44,333 nucleotides of DNA from an uncultured Veillonellaceae bacterium (GTDB lineage: Bacteria; Bacillota; Negativicutes; Veillonellales; Dialisteraceae), in NCBI GenBank assembly GCA_958348245.1, contig CATVYJ010000011.1, forward strand, positions 1 to 44,333, written 5' to 3'. Shown one piece after another: positions 8,820-16,360 of the stretch. Every line of letters starts with the position of its first letter. Positions within the stretch are counted from its first letter, which is position 1. A program made the translations under genes and the position numbers. The notes beneath the pieces are model-generated. The model did not search any database. It saw only the letters and a program-made list of their open reading frames with translations, and had not been told where the DNA came from.

Positions 8820-9868
8820 AACCATTTGCCACCTTTGCGGCGGCGGCCCTTGCGGCGGCCCTCTGCGGCGTTTCCGCCTCCGCGGCATCCGTCATGGATC
8901 TCGCTTATCAGCCCATGGAGATGCGCGACGTGAAGACCCGGGGGACGCTCGTCTTTTCCGACTGTCCGGAATTTGTACAGCAGACGGGAATCCTTGCGGA
9001 AGGGACCGTCGACGGGAAAGGACGCATCTATTACTATCACGTGAACGACACGGGGGAGCGCGCCCGCCTCGTCGCCTACGCCGTGAGTGATACGGCGGTC
9101 ACCTTCGACGTGACGCGCTTCATCCAGGCCGCGCCCAGCCGGGACTACATCACCTCCGGAGAGACCCTGTCTTTCAATGAGATGGTCAATATCCGCCCGC
9201 ATCCTTCGGCGGTGACGCTCGAGCCGGGAAAGCGCACGGTGATCGCGCAGGAAAATGCGTCGGGCCTCCTTCCGGACTATCTCTACAGCGGCATCATCGA
9301 AGTGGAGACGAAAGAGCCCGTGCGTTTCGGCATGGCCATGCTTCCCATGGAGGGCGATCTCCAGAGCGCGCTTGACGCGGCCCGGCCCGTGCCCGTCGAT
9401 TCCCATGAGCTCAGGGGGACCTTTCCCATGACGGTCTACCGGGAAAACGTACACGTGTGGAATACGGACACGGACATGCCGCAGGCCCTCGTGCTGGGCG
9501 GCATGGGCGCGGTGCCTTTCTATAAGGGCATGGACGAGCTCGACGGGGTCGTGCGGGAAAATACGGGGGACTACGGCATCACCTTCCGCATCACCGTGCG
9601 CACGGAAGGGACGAAGCCCTACCGCATCTATTTCAATCCCCAGGGCGGCATCTACATGGGGGCCTTCAAGATCACCCAGGGATTCCTGCCGCATTATTAC
9701 CGCACGGACGACATGAAGTACCGCGGCCATTTCCTCGGCTACGAGACGCTCCGCGACTATATCGACGCGGGGACGTGGGAGCCGGGGAAGCCCGTGACCA
9801 TCGAATTTCTCGCCGCCGGCGCGACGTACCTCCCGGTGCGTTTCCTCTTCGTGCCGGAGACGGTCTGA
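8816..9868 (+). CDS. Secreted protein of unknown function
   Basis: I do not recognise this 350-residue protein. It opens with a clear signal peptide (MKPFATFAAAALAAALCGVSASA, cleavage near residue 23-25), so it is exported to the periplasm or outer membrane. The mature part is rich in beta-strand-like segments and has no Cys after the signal, no repeated domain and no catalytic motif that I can name. AGAAAGGAAG sits ahead of the ATG, which overlaps the whiA stop by 4 bases. The DUF951 gene follows 12 bases later, so it rides in the rapZ-yvcK-whiA operon. The length and even composition suggest a conserved lineage-specific envelope protein; this is inference. Confidence 0.7.
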   Translation: MKPFATFAAAALAAALCGVSASAASVMDLAYQPMEMRDVKTRGTLVFSDCPEFVQQTGILAEGTVDGKGRIYYYHVNDTGERARLVAYAVSDTAVTFDVTRFIQAAPSRDYITSGETLSFNEMVNIRPHPSAVTLEPGKRTVIAQENASGLLPDYLYSGIIEVETKEPVRFGMAMLPMEGDLQSALDAARPVPVDSHELRGTFPMTVYRENVHVWNTDTDMPQALVLGGMGAVPFYKGMDELDGVVRENTGDYGITFRITVRTEGTKPYRIYFNPQGGIYMGAFKITQGFLPHYYRTDDMKYRGHFLGYETLRDYIDAGTWEPGKPVTIEFLAAGATYLPVRFLFVPETV

Positions 9869-9880
9869 CAGGAGGAGAGC

Positions 9881-10129
9881 ATGAAATTTATCCAGTACCA
9901 GATCGGCGACATCGTGCAGATGAAAAAGAAGCATCCCTGCGGCTCCGACCGGTGGGAAGTGATCCAGCTCGGGAGCGACATGCGCGTGAAATGCTGCGGC
10001 TGCGGGCGCATCGTCCTCATTCCCCGTCCGAAATTTCTGAAAGGGACGAAGAAGGTGCTGAACCGCGACGCGGAGCACGAGCGGCCGGCCGTCATGGCCC
10101 GCACGGAAGAATCCACGCTGGGTGATTGA
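9881..10129 (+). CDS. DUF951 domain protein
   Basis: The 82-residue protein carries the DUF951 signature: GDIVQMKKKHPCGSDRWEV, then DMRVKCCGCGRIVLIPR. The C-x-x-C-type cysteines (CCGC) and the short beta-rich build suggest a small nucleic-acid- or zinc-binding fold, but no function is established. The last 25 residues are beyond the usual domain. AGGAGGAG precedes the ATG. Last gene of the operon, followed by a terminator. Confidence 0.88.
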   Translation: MKFIQYQIGDIVQMKKKHPCGSDRWEVIQLGSDMRVKCCGCGRIVLIPRPKFLKGTKKVLNRDAEHERPAVMARTEESTLGD

Positions 10130-10146
10130 ACGGCCTGCAGGCCGGC

Positions 10147-10177
10147 ACCCGGGGACAAGGCGTCTCCGGGTATTTTT
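10147..10177 (+). terminator. Terminator of the rapZ-yvcK-whiA operon
   Basis: Stem ACCCGGGGAC/GTCTCCGGGT, loop of five, then ATTTTT. Confidence 0.8.
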
Positions 10178-10228
10178 CTGCGCGCTTTTCCGCCGTGCTC
10201 CCCGTCCCCGGCCGCCCGGTCCGTTCCA

Positions 10229-10257
10229 TTGACGGCGGCAGGGGGAGCACATATAAT
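10229..10257 (+). promoter_or_regulatory. Promoter of murB-galE
   Basis: TTGACG at 10229-10234, a 17-base spacer and TATAAT at 10252-10257. It places the transcript start near 10264, which rules out murB start codons upstream of that point. Confidence 0.85.
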
Positions 10258-10282
10258 AAATGTGGTTATTTTGACGAACGGA

Positions 10283-11209
10283 ATGAATGCGTGTATGAAT
10301 TTTGACAGATTTTCATCCATACTGAAAAAAGAACAGATCCGCCTGCACGAGCCGATGGCGCGGCATACCACGTTTGGCATCGGGGGGCCGGCGGATTGTT
10401 TTCTTCTGCCTGCGGACAAGGAGGAGCTCCGCCGGGTGTGCGCCGCCGCGCGGGAAGCGGGCGTCCCCTTCTTCATCGTGGGCGGCGGGGCGAATCTGCT
10501 CGTGCGCGACGGGGGCATCCGCGGCGCGGTGATCTGCACGGGCCGGCTCCAGAGCCTGCGCCGGGAAGGGACGCGGCTCATCGCCGACGCGGGCGTGTCC
10601 ACCGCGCGGGCGGCGCGCTTTGCCATGGAGGAAGGGCTTTCGGGCATGGAATTTGCCGGGGGCATTCCGGGGACGCTCGGCGGCGCGGCCTTCATGAACG
10701 CCGGCGCGTACGGCGGCGACATGGCGCACATCGTGGACTCCGCCGTGACCTGCGGCGCGGACGGCGAGCTCCACCGCTACGGCCGGGAAGAGATCGGCTA
10801 CGCCTACCGGCACAGCCTCTTCATGGACCGGCCGCAGGAAGTGCTGCTGGAGCTCACCCTGTCCCTCACGGCGGGCGACCCGGCGGACATCCGGGTGCGC
10901 ATGGACGAATACAGCCGCCGCCGCCGGGAGAAGCAGCCTCTCGAAGCGCGCAGCGCGGGGAGCACCTTCAAGCGGCCCGAAGGCCACTTCGCCGGGGCCA
11001 TGATCGAGTCCCTCGGCCTGAAGGGCTTCTCCGTGGGCGACGCCGCGGTGAGCAGCAAGCACGCGGGATTTCTCATCAATAAGGGGCGGGCCACCTGCGC
11101 GGACATGCTCGCCCTCATCCGTGAAATTCAGTCGCAGGTGAAAGCGCGCTACGGCGTGGACCTCGAGCCGGAAGTGCAGATCATCGGCGAAGAAAAGGAG
11201 AGCGTATGA
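10283..11209 (+). CDS. murB: UDP-N-acetylenolpyruvoylglucosamine reductase MurB
   Basis: The 308-residue FAD enzyme reduces UDP-GlcNAc-enolpyruvate to UDP-MurNAc with NADPH, the second committed step of peptidoglycan synthesis. The FAD-binding region shows HTTFGIGGPADCF, VGGGANLLVRDGG and GMEFAGGIPGTLGGAAFMNAGAYGG. The catalytic serine lies in AGSTFKRP and the C-terminal glutamate in LEPEVQIIG. The start is bounded by the promoter at 10229. ATG 10283 is taken; ATG 10295 is an alternative, and neither has a strong ribosome site. The stop overlaps the galE start (ATGA). Confidence 0.94.
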   Translation: MNACMNFDRFSSILKKEQIRLHEPMARHTTFGIGGPADCFLLPADKEELRRVCAAAREAGVPFFIVGGGANLLVRDGGIRGAVICTGRLQSLRREGTRLIADAGVSTARAARFAMEEGLSGMEFAGGIPGTLGGAAFMNAGAYGGDMAHIVDSAVTCGADGELHRYGREEIGYAYRHSLFMDRPQEVLLELTLSLTAGDPADIRVRMDEYSRRRREKQPLEARSAGSTFKRPEGHFAGAMIESLGLKGFSVGDAAVSSKHAGFLINKGRATCADMLALIREIQSQVKARYGVDLEPEVQIIGEEKESV

Positions 11210-12180
11210 ACGTACTCATCACCGGCGGAGCCGGATACATCGGCAGCCACTGCAGCCGCCTTTTCCTCGAAAAAGGCGCGGACGTGACCATTCTGGACAA
11301 TCTCTCCGAAGGGCACCGGGAAGCGGTGCGGGGAGGACGCCTCGTCGTGGGCGACTGCGGCGACGGCGCGCTTCTGGATACACTGTTTACGGAAACGAAG
11401 TACGACGCGGTGGTGCACTTCGCCGCGTTCACCTCCGTGGGCGAATCCGTAGCGGAGCCGCGGAAATATTTCCGCAACAACGTGGAAAACATGCTCACCC
11501 TCATGAACGCCGCGGTGGATCACGGCGTGGGCTACTTCGTCTTCTCGTCCTCGGCGGCGGTATTCGGCGAGCCCGTATCCCTGCCCATCGCGGAAGACCA
11601 CGTGCAGATGCCCATCAATCCCTACGGCGAGACGAAAATGATCGGCGAACGCATGCTCGCGGACTACGAGCGCGCCTACGGCCTCCACTCGTGCAGCTTC
11701 CGCTATTTCAACGCCGCGGGCGATTCGGCGGACTCCTCCATCGGCGAGTCCCACCATCCCGAGACGCACCTCATTCCCCTCGTCATCCAGGCGGCCCTCG
11801 GCAAACGCCCGCCGCTCACCGTCTTCGGCACAGACTACGGCACGCGGGACGGGAGCTGCATCCGCGACTACGTCCACGTGGAAGACCTGGCGGACGCGCA
11901 CTACCTCGGCCTCCGGTACATCATGGAGCACAACGTATCCGAACAGTTCAATCTGGGGAGCGAGACCGGCTTCACCGTGCTGGAAATCATCAAAGCCTTC
12001 GAAAAAGTGACGGGCATCCCCGTGCCCTACACGCTGGGAGAACGTCGGCCGGGCGATCCGGCGGTGCTCGTGGCGGGCAATGAAAAGGCGCGGAAGCTTC
12101 TCGGATGGAACCCGGCGAAGAGCAATCTCGAGACCATCCTCACCGACGCGTATCACTGGGAAAGGAAGCGCACCTATTAA
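11206..12180 (+). CDS. galE: UDP-glucose 4-epimerase GalE
   Basis: The 324-residue extended short-chain dehydrogenase interconverts UDP-glucose and UDP-galactose. It has the NAD-binding motif TGGAGYIGS at residues 6-14, a serine triplet at 114-116, the catalytic Tyr140-x3-Lys144 in PYGETK, and RYFNAAG downstream. The C-terminal RRPGDPAVLVA is typical of GalE. Paired with murB, it likely supplies UDP-sugars for envelope polysaccharide. The pairing is seen; the purpose is inference. A terminator follows the stop within 6 bases. Confidence 0.93.
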   Translation: MNVLITGGAGYIGSHCSRLFLEKGADVTILDNLSEGHREAVRGGRLVVGDCGDGALLDTLFTETKYDAVVHFAAFTSVGESVAEPRKYFRNNVENMLTLMNAAVDHGVGYFVFSSSAAVFGEPVSLPIAEDHVQMPINPYGETKMIGERMLADYERAYGLHSCSFRYFNAAGDSADSSIGESHHPETHLIPLVIQAALGKRPPLTVFGTDYGTRDGSCIRDYVHVEDLADAHYLGLRYIMEHNVSEQFNLGSETGFTVLEIIKAFEKVTGIPVPYTLGERRPGDPAVLVAGNEKARKLLGWNPAKSNLETILTDAYHWERKRTY

Positions 12181-12210
12181 AAAAGAGCACTGCCCCGTGC
12201 AGTGCTTTTT
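12181..12210 (+). terminator. Terminator of murB-galE
   Basis: Perfect stem AGCACTGC/GCAGTGCT preceded by an A-run and followed by five T. Confidence 0.9.
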
Positions 12211-12212
12211 GC

Positions 12213-12218
12213 TATAAT
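12213..12218 (+). promoter_or_regulatory. -10 box for the ATPase/Asp23-like gene
   Basis: TATAAT right after the galE terminator, 24 bases before the next ATG. No clear -35. Confidence 0.45.
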
Positions 12219-12241
12219 AAAGAAAAACGGGAGGGACAGCC

Positions 12242-13072
12242 ATGGAAGTCATTGCCTTCATCGGGCCGGCGGGCACCGGCAAGAGCGACCGCGCCCTCGT
12301 GGTGGCCTACGAAAACAAATGCGCCTGCATCATCGACGACGGCATCCTCATTTTCCGGAACCGCATCGTGGCGGGGCGCTCGGCCAAAAAAGAAGCCAAT
12401 CCCATCGCCGCCACGCGCCGGGCCATTTTTGAAGACGAGGGGCAGGCGGCGGACGTGCGGCGCGTGCTGGGCAACATCTGCCCGAACCGCATCCTCATCC
12501 TCGGCACCTCCGTGAAAATGGTCAATCTCATCACGAAAGCCCTGCAGATCCCCGCGCCGAAGCGGTACATCCGCATCGAGGACATCGCCCGCCCCGAAGA
12601 CATCCAGCGGGCCCACGACGCGCGCCACAAAGAAGGCAAGCATGTCATCCCCGTGCCCACCATGGAACTGCGGCCGGAATTCAAGGGCTACCTCATCGAC
12701 CCCCTGCGCACCCTCTTCCACCGGGGCCACGGCAAGGGGACCGAGCGCATGGAAAAATCCGTCGTGCGCCCCGTATTCAGCTTCTACGGGCGGCTCACCT
12801 TTGCAAACCGCGTCGTGTCCGACCTCGTCCATTACGCCCTGCGGGAGATGAAGGGAGAGCTCGCCGTGCATTCCGTGTCGAGCCGGAAGTCGGAGGGCAT
12901 GACGAACGGCATCAGCCTCGAGATGGACGTGTCGATCCCGGGAGGGAGCCCGCAGGCCGTGCGGGACACCATCCACAAGGCGCGCCGCCTCGTGCAGAAA
13001 GAAATCGAATTTACCACCGGCATGGCGGTGGAGAAAATCCGCGTGTCCGTGACGACGGCGGTCAAAAAATAA
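12242..13072 (+). CDS. P-loop ATPase fused to an Asp23/Gls24-like C-terminal domain
   Basis: The 276-residue protein starts with a Walker A motif GPAGTGKS at residues 8-15. Conserved-looking segments IIDDGILIF and ILILGTS follow. A middle linker of about 60 residues includes HVIPVPTMELRPEFKGY. The last 85 residues resemble an Asp23/Gls24 (PF03780) domain: a beta-alpha pattern with VSIPGGSPQAVRDTIHKARRLVQ and the ending TGMAVEKIRVSVTTAV, close to the TGL-V--VNV-V-V ending of that family. Asp23-family proteins sit at the membrane or envelope and respond to cell-wall stress. The nucleotide-binding role is seen from the motif; the domain assignment is by remembered pattern. GGGAGGGA precedes the ATG. 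It is a single-gene unit between two terminators. Confidence 0.7.
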   Translation: MEVIAFIGPAGTGKSDRALVVAYENKCACIIDDGILIFRNRIVAGRSAKKEANPIAATRRAIFEDEGQAADVRRVLGNICPNRILILGTSVKMVNLITKALQIPAPKRYIRIEDIARPEDIQRAHDARHKEGKHVIPVPTMELRPEFKGYLIDPLRTLFHRGHGKGTERMEKSVVRPVFSFYGRLTFANRVVSDLVHYALREMKGELAVHSVSSRKSEGMTNGISLEMDVSIPGGSPQAVRDTIHKARRLVQKEIEFTTGMAVEKIRVSVTTAVKK

Positions 13073-13077
13073 AAGAA

Positions 13078-13106
13078 AGGCACAGCGCGCGCTGTGTCTT
13101 TTTCCT
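13078..13106 (+). terminator. Terminator after the ATPase/Asp23-like gene
   Basis: GCACAGC-gcgc-GCTGTGT stem followed by a T-run, within 10 bases of the stop. Confidence 0.85.
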
Positions 13107-13157
13107 TTGTCTTTTTTGACCGGGGGAAGCAGGGGAGAATGCATCGGCGCATTCGGG

Positions 13158-13216
13158 GGCGGACCCACAAATCAAGTCCGTACGTGTCCGAAATTTACGA
13201 ATTTTTCCATTTATGG
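13158..13216 (+). repeat. Left inverted repeat of the element
   Basis: Begins GGCGGACCCACAA and contains TCCGTACGTGTCCGAAA and a T-rich end TTTTTCCATTTATGG. It matches the reverse complement of 14082-14140 at all but about ten positions by eye. Confidence 0.75.
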
Positions 13217-13233
13217 CATGCGAGGCCATGGTC

Positions 13234-13272
13234 GTTACTTTCCTTCTTCTCCAGAGAAGAATGGAAAGTAAC
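13234..13272. repeat. Near-perfect palindrome inside the element
   Basis: GTTACTTTCC and TTCTTCTC are mirrored by GAGAAGAA and GGAAAGTAAC around a 4-base loop. GAAAGTAAC-type palindromes are common in dispersed bacterial repeats. Confidence 0.7.
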
Positions 13273-13625
13273 AAAGGAAGAAGCTGCCGGCCGGTAGAAA
13301 AAGAGCCTGTCGCCGGGGCGGGCTGCCGCTCAGTTTGTCATTCCCTGCGCGCAGCCAACGAGAAGAAAGAGCGGCCCGCACGAACTGCCGGCGACGAACG
13401 CCGGGCCCATACGATACGCCTGCTTATATTCCCGTACCCTTTTTGCGTCGCGCCTTACGGCGGCTCCCCTTTGCTTATGTATCGCAAACACAGAAGCAGA
13501 CCCACATACGACGAGAAAGACGTTCATCGCATGTGGATCCGCTTCTTCATGAAGAGAAACGACAGCACGAGGGACGCACGCGAGAGCGTGCGACACCAAA
13601 ATTCTATCGTCATGCGCTGCAAGGA

Positions 13626-14025
13626 AAATTTCCCGCCTGTGTCCGCACCGCCTGCGCACAAACGTCACAAACAAGGGAGACGCGAAGCGGCGACACAAAT
13701 CTTCCACGGGCATGCGGGAAAGCCTCGTGAAGGATGTGGGTCCGCTCCCGCATACTTCACAGTAAGCACCGCATTTGAGTCTGCGCGAAATGAGCAGAAC
13801 CATTTTGCATGGTGTGTGAATCCGCACTGCCTGAAAACCAACAGTCGAGCACTGGTGCAGCTCCCCGCCCATTGGAATGGAGCCCGGCCCCGAAGGGGTG
13901 AGATTTGACGGCCCGGAGCGCCCGGACGGAATGACTGTCTGAGCGACCGAAGGGAGCGAGTTTCATTCCGTCAGCGGAGGGCCGCCAAATCTCAGGGCGG
14001 AATGACCGGGCGGCGGTCCTTTCTT
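13626..14025. repeat. Dispersed structured repeat, copy A
   Basis: Two blocks (13636-13750 and 13848-14025) are shared with 43895-44012 and 44153-44330. The second block is 178 bases in both copies with about a dozen differences by eye. It folds into nested stems: 13900-13914 with 13979-13993 (one mismatch), and 13925-13934 with 13963-13972 (perfect). The roughly 95 bases between the two blocks are unrelated to the roughly 140 bases in the other copy. Confidence 0.8.
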
Positions 14026-14026
14026 G

Positions 14027-14064
14027 GCCGACACTCTTTCCGGGCGGCCGGAAAGAATGTCGGC
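14027..14064. repeat. Palindrome following copy A
   Basis: GCCGACACTCTTTCC, an 8-base GC loop and GGAAAGAATGTCGGC; 14 of 15 positions pair. Confidence 0.7.
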
Positions 14065-14081
14065 GACGCTGGAATCGTATT

Positions 14082-14140
14082 CCAAAAATGGAAAAAATCG
14101 TATGTTTCGGACATGTACGGATTTGCATTGTGGCTCCGCC
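14082..14140 (-). repeat. Right inverted repeat of the element
   Basis: Reverse complement begins GGCGGAGCCACAA and contains TCCGTACATGTCCGAAA and TTTTTTCCATTTTTGG. It is the partner of 13158-13216. Confidence 0.75.
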
Positions 14141-14210
14141 ATATTGTGAGAAAAAACAATTTCATCGCAATGCCGGTCCGCGCGCCGCCGCAGGCCGGTT
14201 TCTTCCATGC

Positions 14211-14247
14211 AAAAACTCTCCCGGCGGGATGTCGGGAGAGCGTTTTT
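14211..14247 (-). terminator. Terminator of the AEC transporter pair (bidirectional shape)
   Basis: CTCTCCCG/CGGGAGAG stem flanked by five A and five T, 8 bases beyond the minus-strand stop. Confidence 0.85.
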
Positions 14248-14254
14248 GTATTTC

Positions 14255-15241
14255 TCATCCAAGCATGGGGAGGGGGAAGAGGAGGCGCGCCGCGTAGATG
14301 ACGAGGGTCATGGTGACGCACGAGACGAAGGTGCTCATCATGACGAGTTCTGTGGCGAAGTCTTCGCAGTTTTTAAATTCCACGGCGTAGAGCACGGAGT
14401 TGACCGCCGAGGGAACGCTGGACATGATGAGAATGACCTGGCTGGTGACGTTGGAGAAGCCCGTGCCGAAGGCGTTCCACAGGAAGATGAGCGCGGCGGC
14501 GAGGAGGGGCGCGCCCGCGAGGCGGAGGACGCAGCCGATCCAGGCGTCCACGTCGCCGAAGGAGATGCGGCTCCGGTGGATCTGCATGCCGAGCGCCATC
14601 ATGACAATGGCCACGAGGGCGTTCGCGCAGTTCTGGAAGACGGGCCAGAGGGGTGTGGCGGTCATGTCGAAGCCGATGTACTTGATGGTGAAGACCGCGA
14701 AGAGGGTGTAGAGGACCGGCATGTGGAGAATGACCCGGATGCTGTCCATGGGGGTGAGTTTTCCCTTGCCCGCCTGGTAGAGGCCGATGGTATTGAGGGT
14801 CATGTTCATCTGCACGAGGGTCATGGTGGAGACGGCCAGCGCTTCCGCCAGATAGGGGGCGTTCGTGTCGGTACCGTAGGGCGCGTTTGTGAAGATGAGC
14901 GCGATGAGGGCGACGCCGATGTTGCCGTTGTTGGAAAACATGGTGCCGTTCTTGAAGGCTTCGGTCTTGCCGGGGGTGAAGCCCCGCAGTTTCCCGATGA
15001 GGACGCCCGCCGCGCCCAGCAGGAACATCTGGAAGCAGCAGAAGAGGAAGACGTTCACCAGATTCATGTCGAGCTCGGCGGAGTAGATGCTGTAGAAGAT
15101 GAAGCACGGCAGCACGAGGTAGAAGGTGAGCTTCGTGAGGGACGCCACGTTCAGCTGGAAGCGGCGGTCCATGAGGTAGCCGATGACCACGAAGAGGATG
15201 AGCGGCAGGATGTTGTCGGTGATGATGTGAAGAAATGCCAT
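14255..15241 (-). CDS. AEC family transporter (auxin efflux carrier/malate permease type), copy 1
   Basis: The 328-residue inner-membrane protein has about ten hydrophobic segments in two five-helix halves. The first half opens with ILPLILFVVIGYLMDR and the second ends TMTLVIYAARLLF. The AEC/PF03547 family exports or exchanges organic acids such as malate. GTMFSNNGNIGVALIAL matches the broken-helix N-rich region of the first half, and SSVPSAVNSVLYAVEF that of the second. TAAGGAGGC precedes the ATG. It lies 10 bases after a paralogue, and the two are probably one transcript. The substrate cannot be read from sequence. Confidence 0.85.
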   Translation of the reverse strand: MAFLHIITDNILPLILFVVIGYLMDRRFQLNVASLTKLTFYLVLPCFIFYSIYSAELDMNLVNVFLFCCFQMFLLGAAGVLIGKLRGFTPGKTEAFKNGTMFSNNGNIGVALIALIFTNAPYGTDTNAPYLAEALAVSTMTLVQMNMTLNTIGLYQAGKGKLTPMDSIRVILHMPVLYTLFAVFTIKYIGFDMTATPLWPVFQNCANALVAIVMMALGMQIHRSRISFGDVDAWIGCVLRLAGAPLLAAALIFLWNAFGTGFSNVTSQVILIMSSVPSAVNSVLYAVEFKNCEDFATELVMMSTFVSCVTMTLVIYAARLLFPLPMLG

Positions 15242-15251
15242 GTCTGCCTCC

Positions 15252-16220
15252 TTAGACGCCCGCGGGATAGAGCAGGCGCGCCGCGTAGATGACGAGGGTC
15301 ATGGTGAGGATGCCCAGGAAGGTCGAGGCCAGCACGGACTGCGCGGCAAACCAGGAATGATTTCTGTATTCCGCTGCGTACATGACGATGGTGAAGCTCG
15401 GCGGAATGGATGCGGTGATGAGGAAGACCTGCGCTTCCACCGGGGAGAAGCACCCCGCGGCTTCGATGATGCCCCACGCGAGGAGGGGCGCGGCGAGGAG
15501 TTTCTGCGCCGCCGCGGCGAGGATGGCCGGGCTGGGGCGGTGCAGGCGCGACCGGTGGAGGTGCGCGCCCACGATGACGGTGATCATGACGATGAAGGCG
15601 CCGGAGAAATGATGGAGCACGGGCCAGAGGAAGGTTTCTTCCACGGGGAGTTTCGTATACTGCACGACGAGGCCCGCGAGCACCGCGTAGAGCGAGGGGA
15701 GATGCAGCGCGTAGGAGACGACACGGCCCACGGAGACTTCCGCCGCGCGGATCTGGCACGCGCCGAAAATGTTGACGGCGATGTTCATGAGGATGAGGAG
15801 GAGCACCACGCTGCCCCGCGCTTCGTCCAGCCAGGGGGTCTCGCCGTCCACCAGGTAAGGCGCGTGGCTGTAGATGAAGACGATGAGCACGATGCCGATG
15901 CTGCCCGCGTTGGAATAGGTGGAGACCGCCTGATAGACGGAGCGCCGCGGGCCCGTGATGCCCAGAAGCGCCGCGGCCGCCCGCGAGAGGAGCCACAGGA
16001 GAGCGAGGAGCACGACGAACGCGGGCAGCAGGAAGAGCGAAGACAGGTCCGGCGTGTACTGCACCATGCTGTAGAAGATGAAGCACGGCAGGATGACGCA
16101 GATGACCAGCTTGTTGTACGTATTGAGGTCGAGCGTGAAATGCTTGTCCAGCAGATAGCCTGCGCCCATGAAGAAGAGCAGGGGCAGGATATCGTAGCAG
16201 AGAATCTGCAGGATGTCCAT
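15252..16220 (-). CDS. AEC family transporter, copy 2
   Basis: The 322-residue paralogue of the next gene has the same architecture: ILPLLFFMGAGYLLDK at the start, TYSNAGSIGIVLIVF in the first half, TASIPPSFTIVMYAAEYRN in the second and TMTLVIYAARLLYP at the end. The two share motif order and ends but differ throughout the loops, so this is an old tandem duplication and not a recent one. GGAAAGGA precedes the ATG and a good promoter lies at 16266-16294. It may work as a second organic-acid permease or as a partner of copy 1; this is inference. Confidence 0.84.
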   Translation of the reverse strand: MDILQILCYDILPLLFFMGAGYLLDKHFTLDLNTYNKLVICVILPCFIFYSMVQYTPDLSSLFLLPAFVVLLALLWLLSRAAAALLGITGPRRSVYQAVSTYSNAGSIGIVLIVFIYSHAPYLVDGETPWLDEARGSVVLLLILMNIAVNIFGACQIRAAEVSVGRVVSYALHLPSLYAVLAGLVVQYTKLPVEETFLWPVLHHFSGAFIVMITVIVGAHLHRSRLHRPSPAILAAAAQKLLAAPLLAWGIIEAAGCFSPVEAQVFLITASIPPSFTIVMYAAEYRNHSWFAAQSVLASTFLGILTMTLVIYAARLLYPAGV

Positions 16221-16265
16221 GAGAGGTCCTTTCCGCCGCCTGAGCGGCCCGTTGATTATCTATCC

Positions 16266-16294
16266 AGTATATACAGAGGTCGCCGCTTCCGCAA
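16266..16294 (-). promoter_or_regulatory. Promoter of the AEC transporter pair
   Basis: On the minus strand TTGCGG (16289-16294), a 17-base spacer and TATACT (16266-16271), 45 bases before the start. Confidence 0.75.
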
Positions 16295-16314
16295 TGGAGC
16301 GCGGGGAAAATCAT

Positions 16315-16342
16315 GAAAAGTCCCGCCTCCGGAGGGGCGGGA
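16315..16342 (-). terminator. Terminator of the secreted-protein gene
   Basis: On the minus strand CCCGCC-loop-GGCGGG followed by ACTTTT, about 20 bases after the stop at 16361. Confidence 0.65.
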
Positions 16343-16360
16343 AACGGATGGGAAGGGCGG

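Larger units (their letters stand above)
13158..14140. other. Gene-free element bounded by 59-bp imperfect inverted repeats
   Basis: About 980 bases contain no convincing gene. The ends are inverted copies of each other (13158-13216 and 14082-14140). The interior holds several strong palindromes (13234-13272, 13900-13993, 14027-14064). A degenerate motif of the form TGTGg-tCCGC recurs at 13158 and 13498 in one orientation, and at 13529, 13733, 13813 and 14122 in the other. Short open frames exist on both strands, but none has a ribosome site or recognisable domain. No transposase is present, so a MITE-like remnant, a structured noncoding RNA locus or a chromosomal interspersed repeat are all possible. 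A related copy of part of it lies at 43885-44333. Confidence 0.6.

Noticed and set aside
13213..13908. 231-codon plus-strand frame within the inverted-repeat element, and the 180-codon minus-strand frame at 13330-13872
   Set aside because: No ribosome site, no domain, Arg/Cys-rich composition, and the reading frame is not kept between the two repeat copies over its full length.
13158..14140. CRISPR array or insertion sequence
   Set aside because: No regularly spaced direct repeats and no transposase; the repeats are inverted and irregular.
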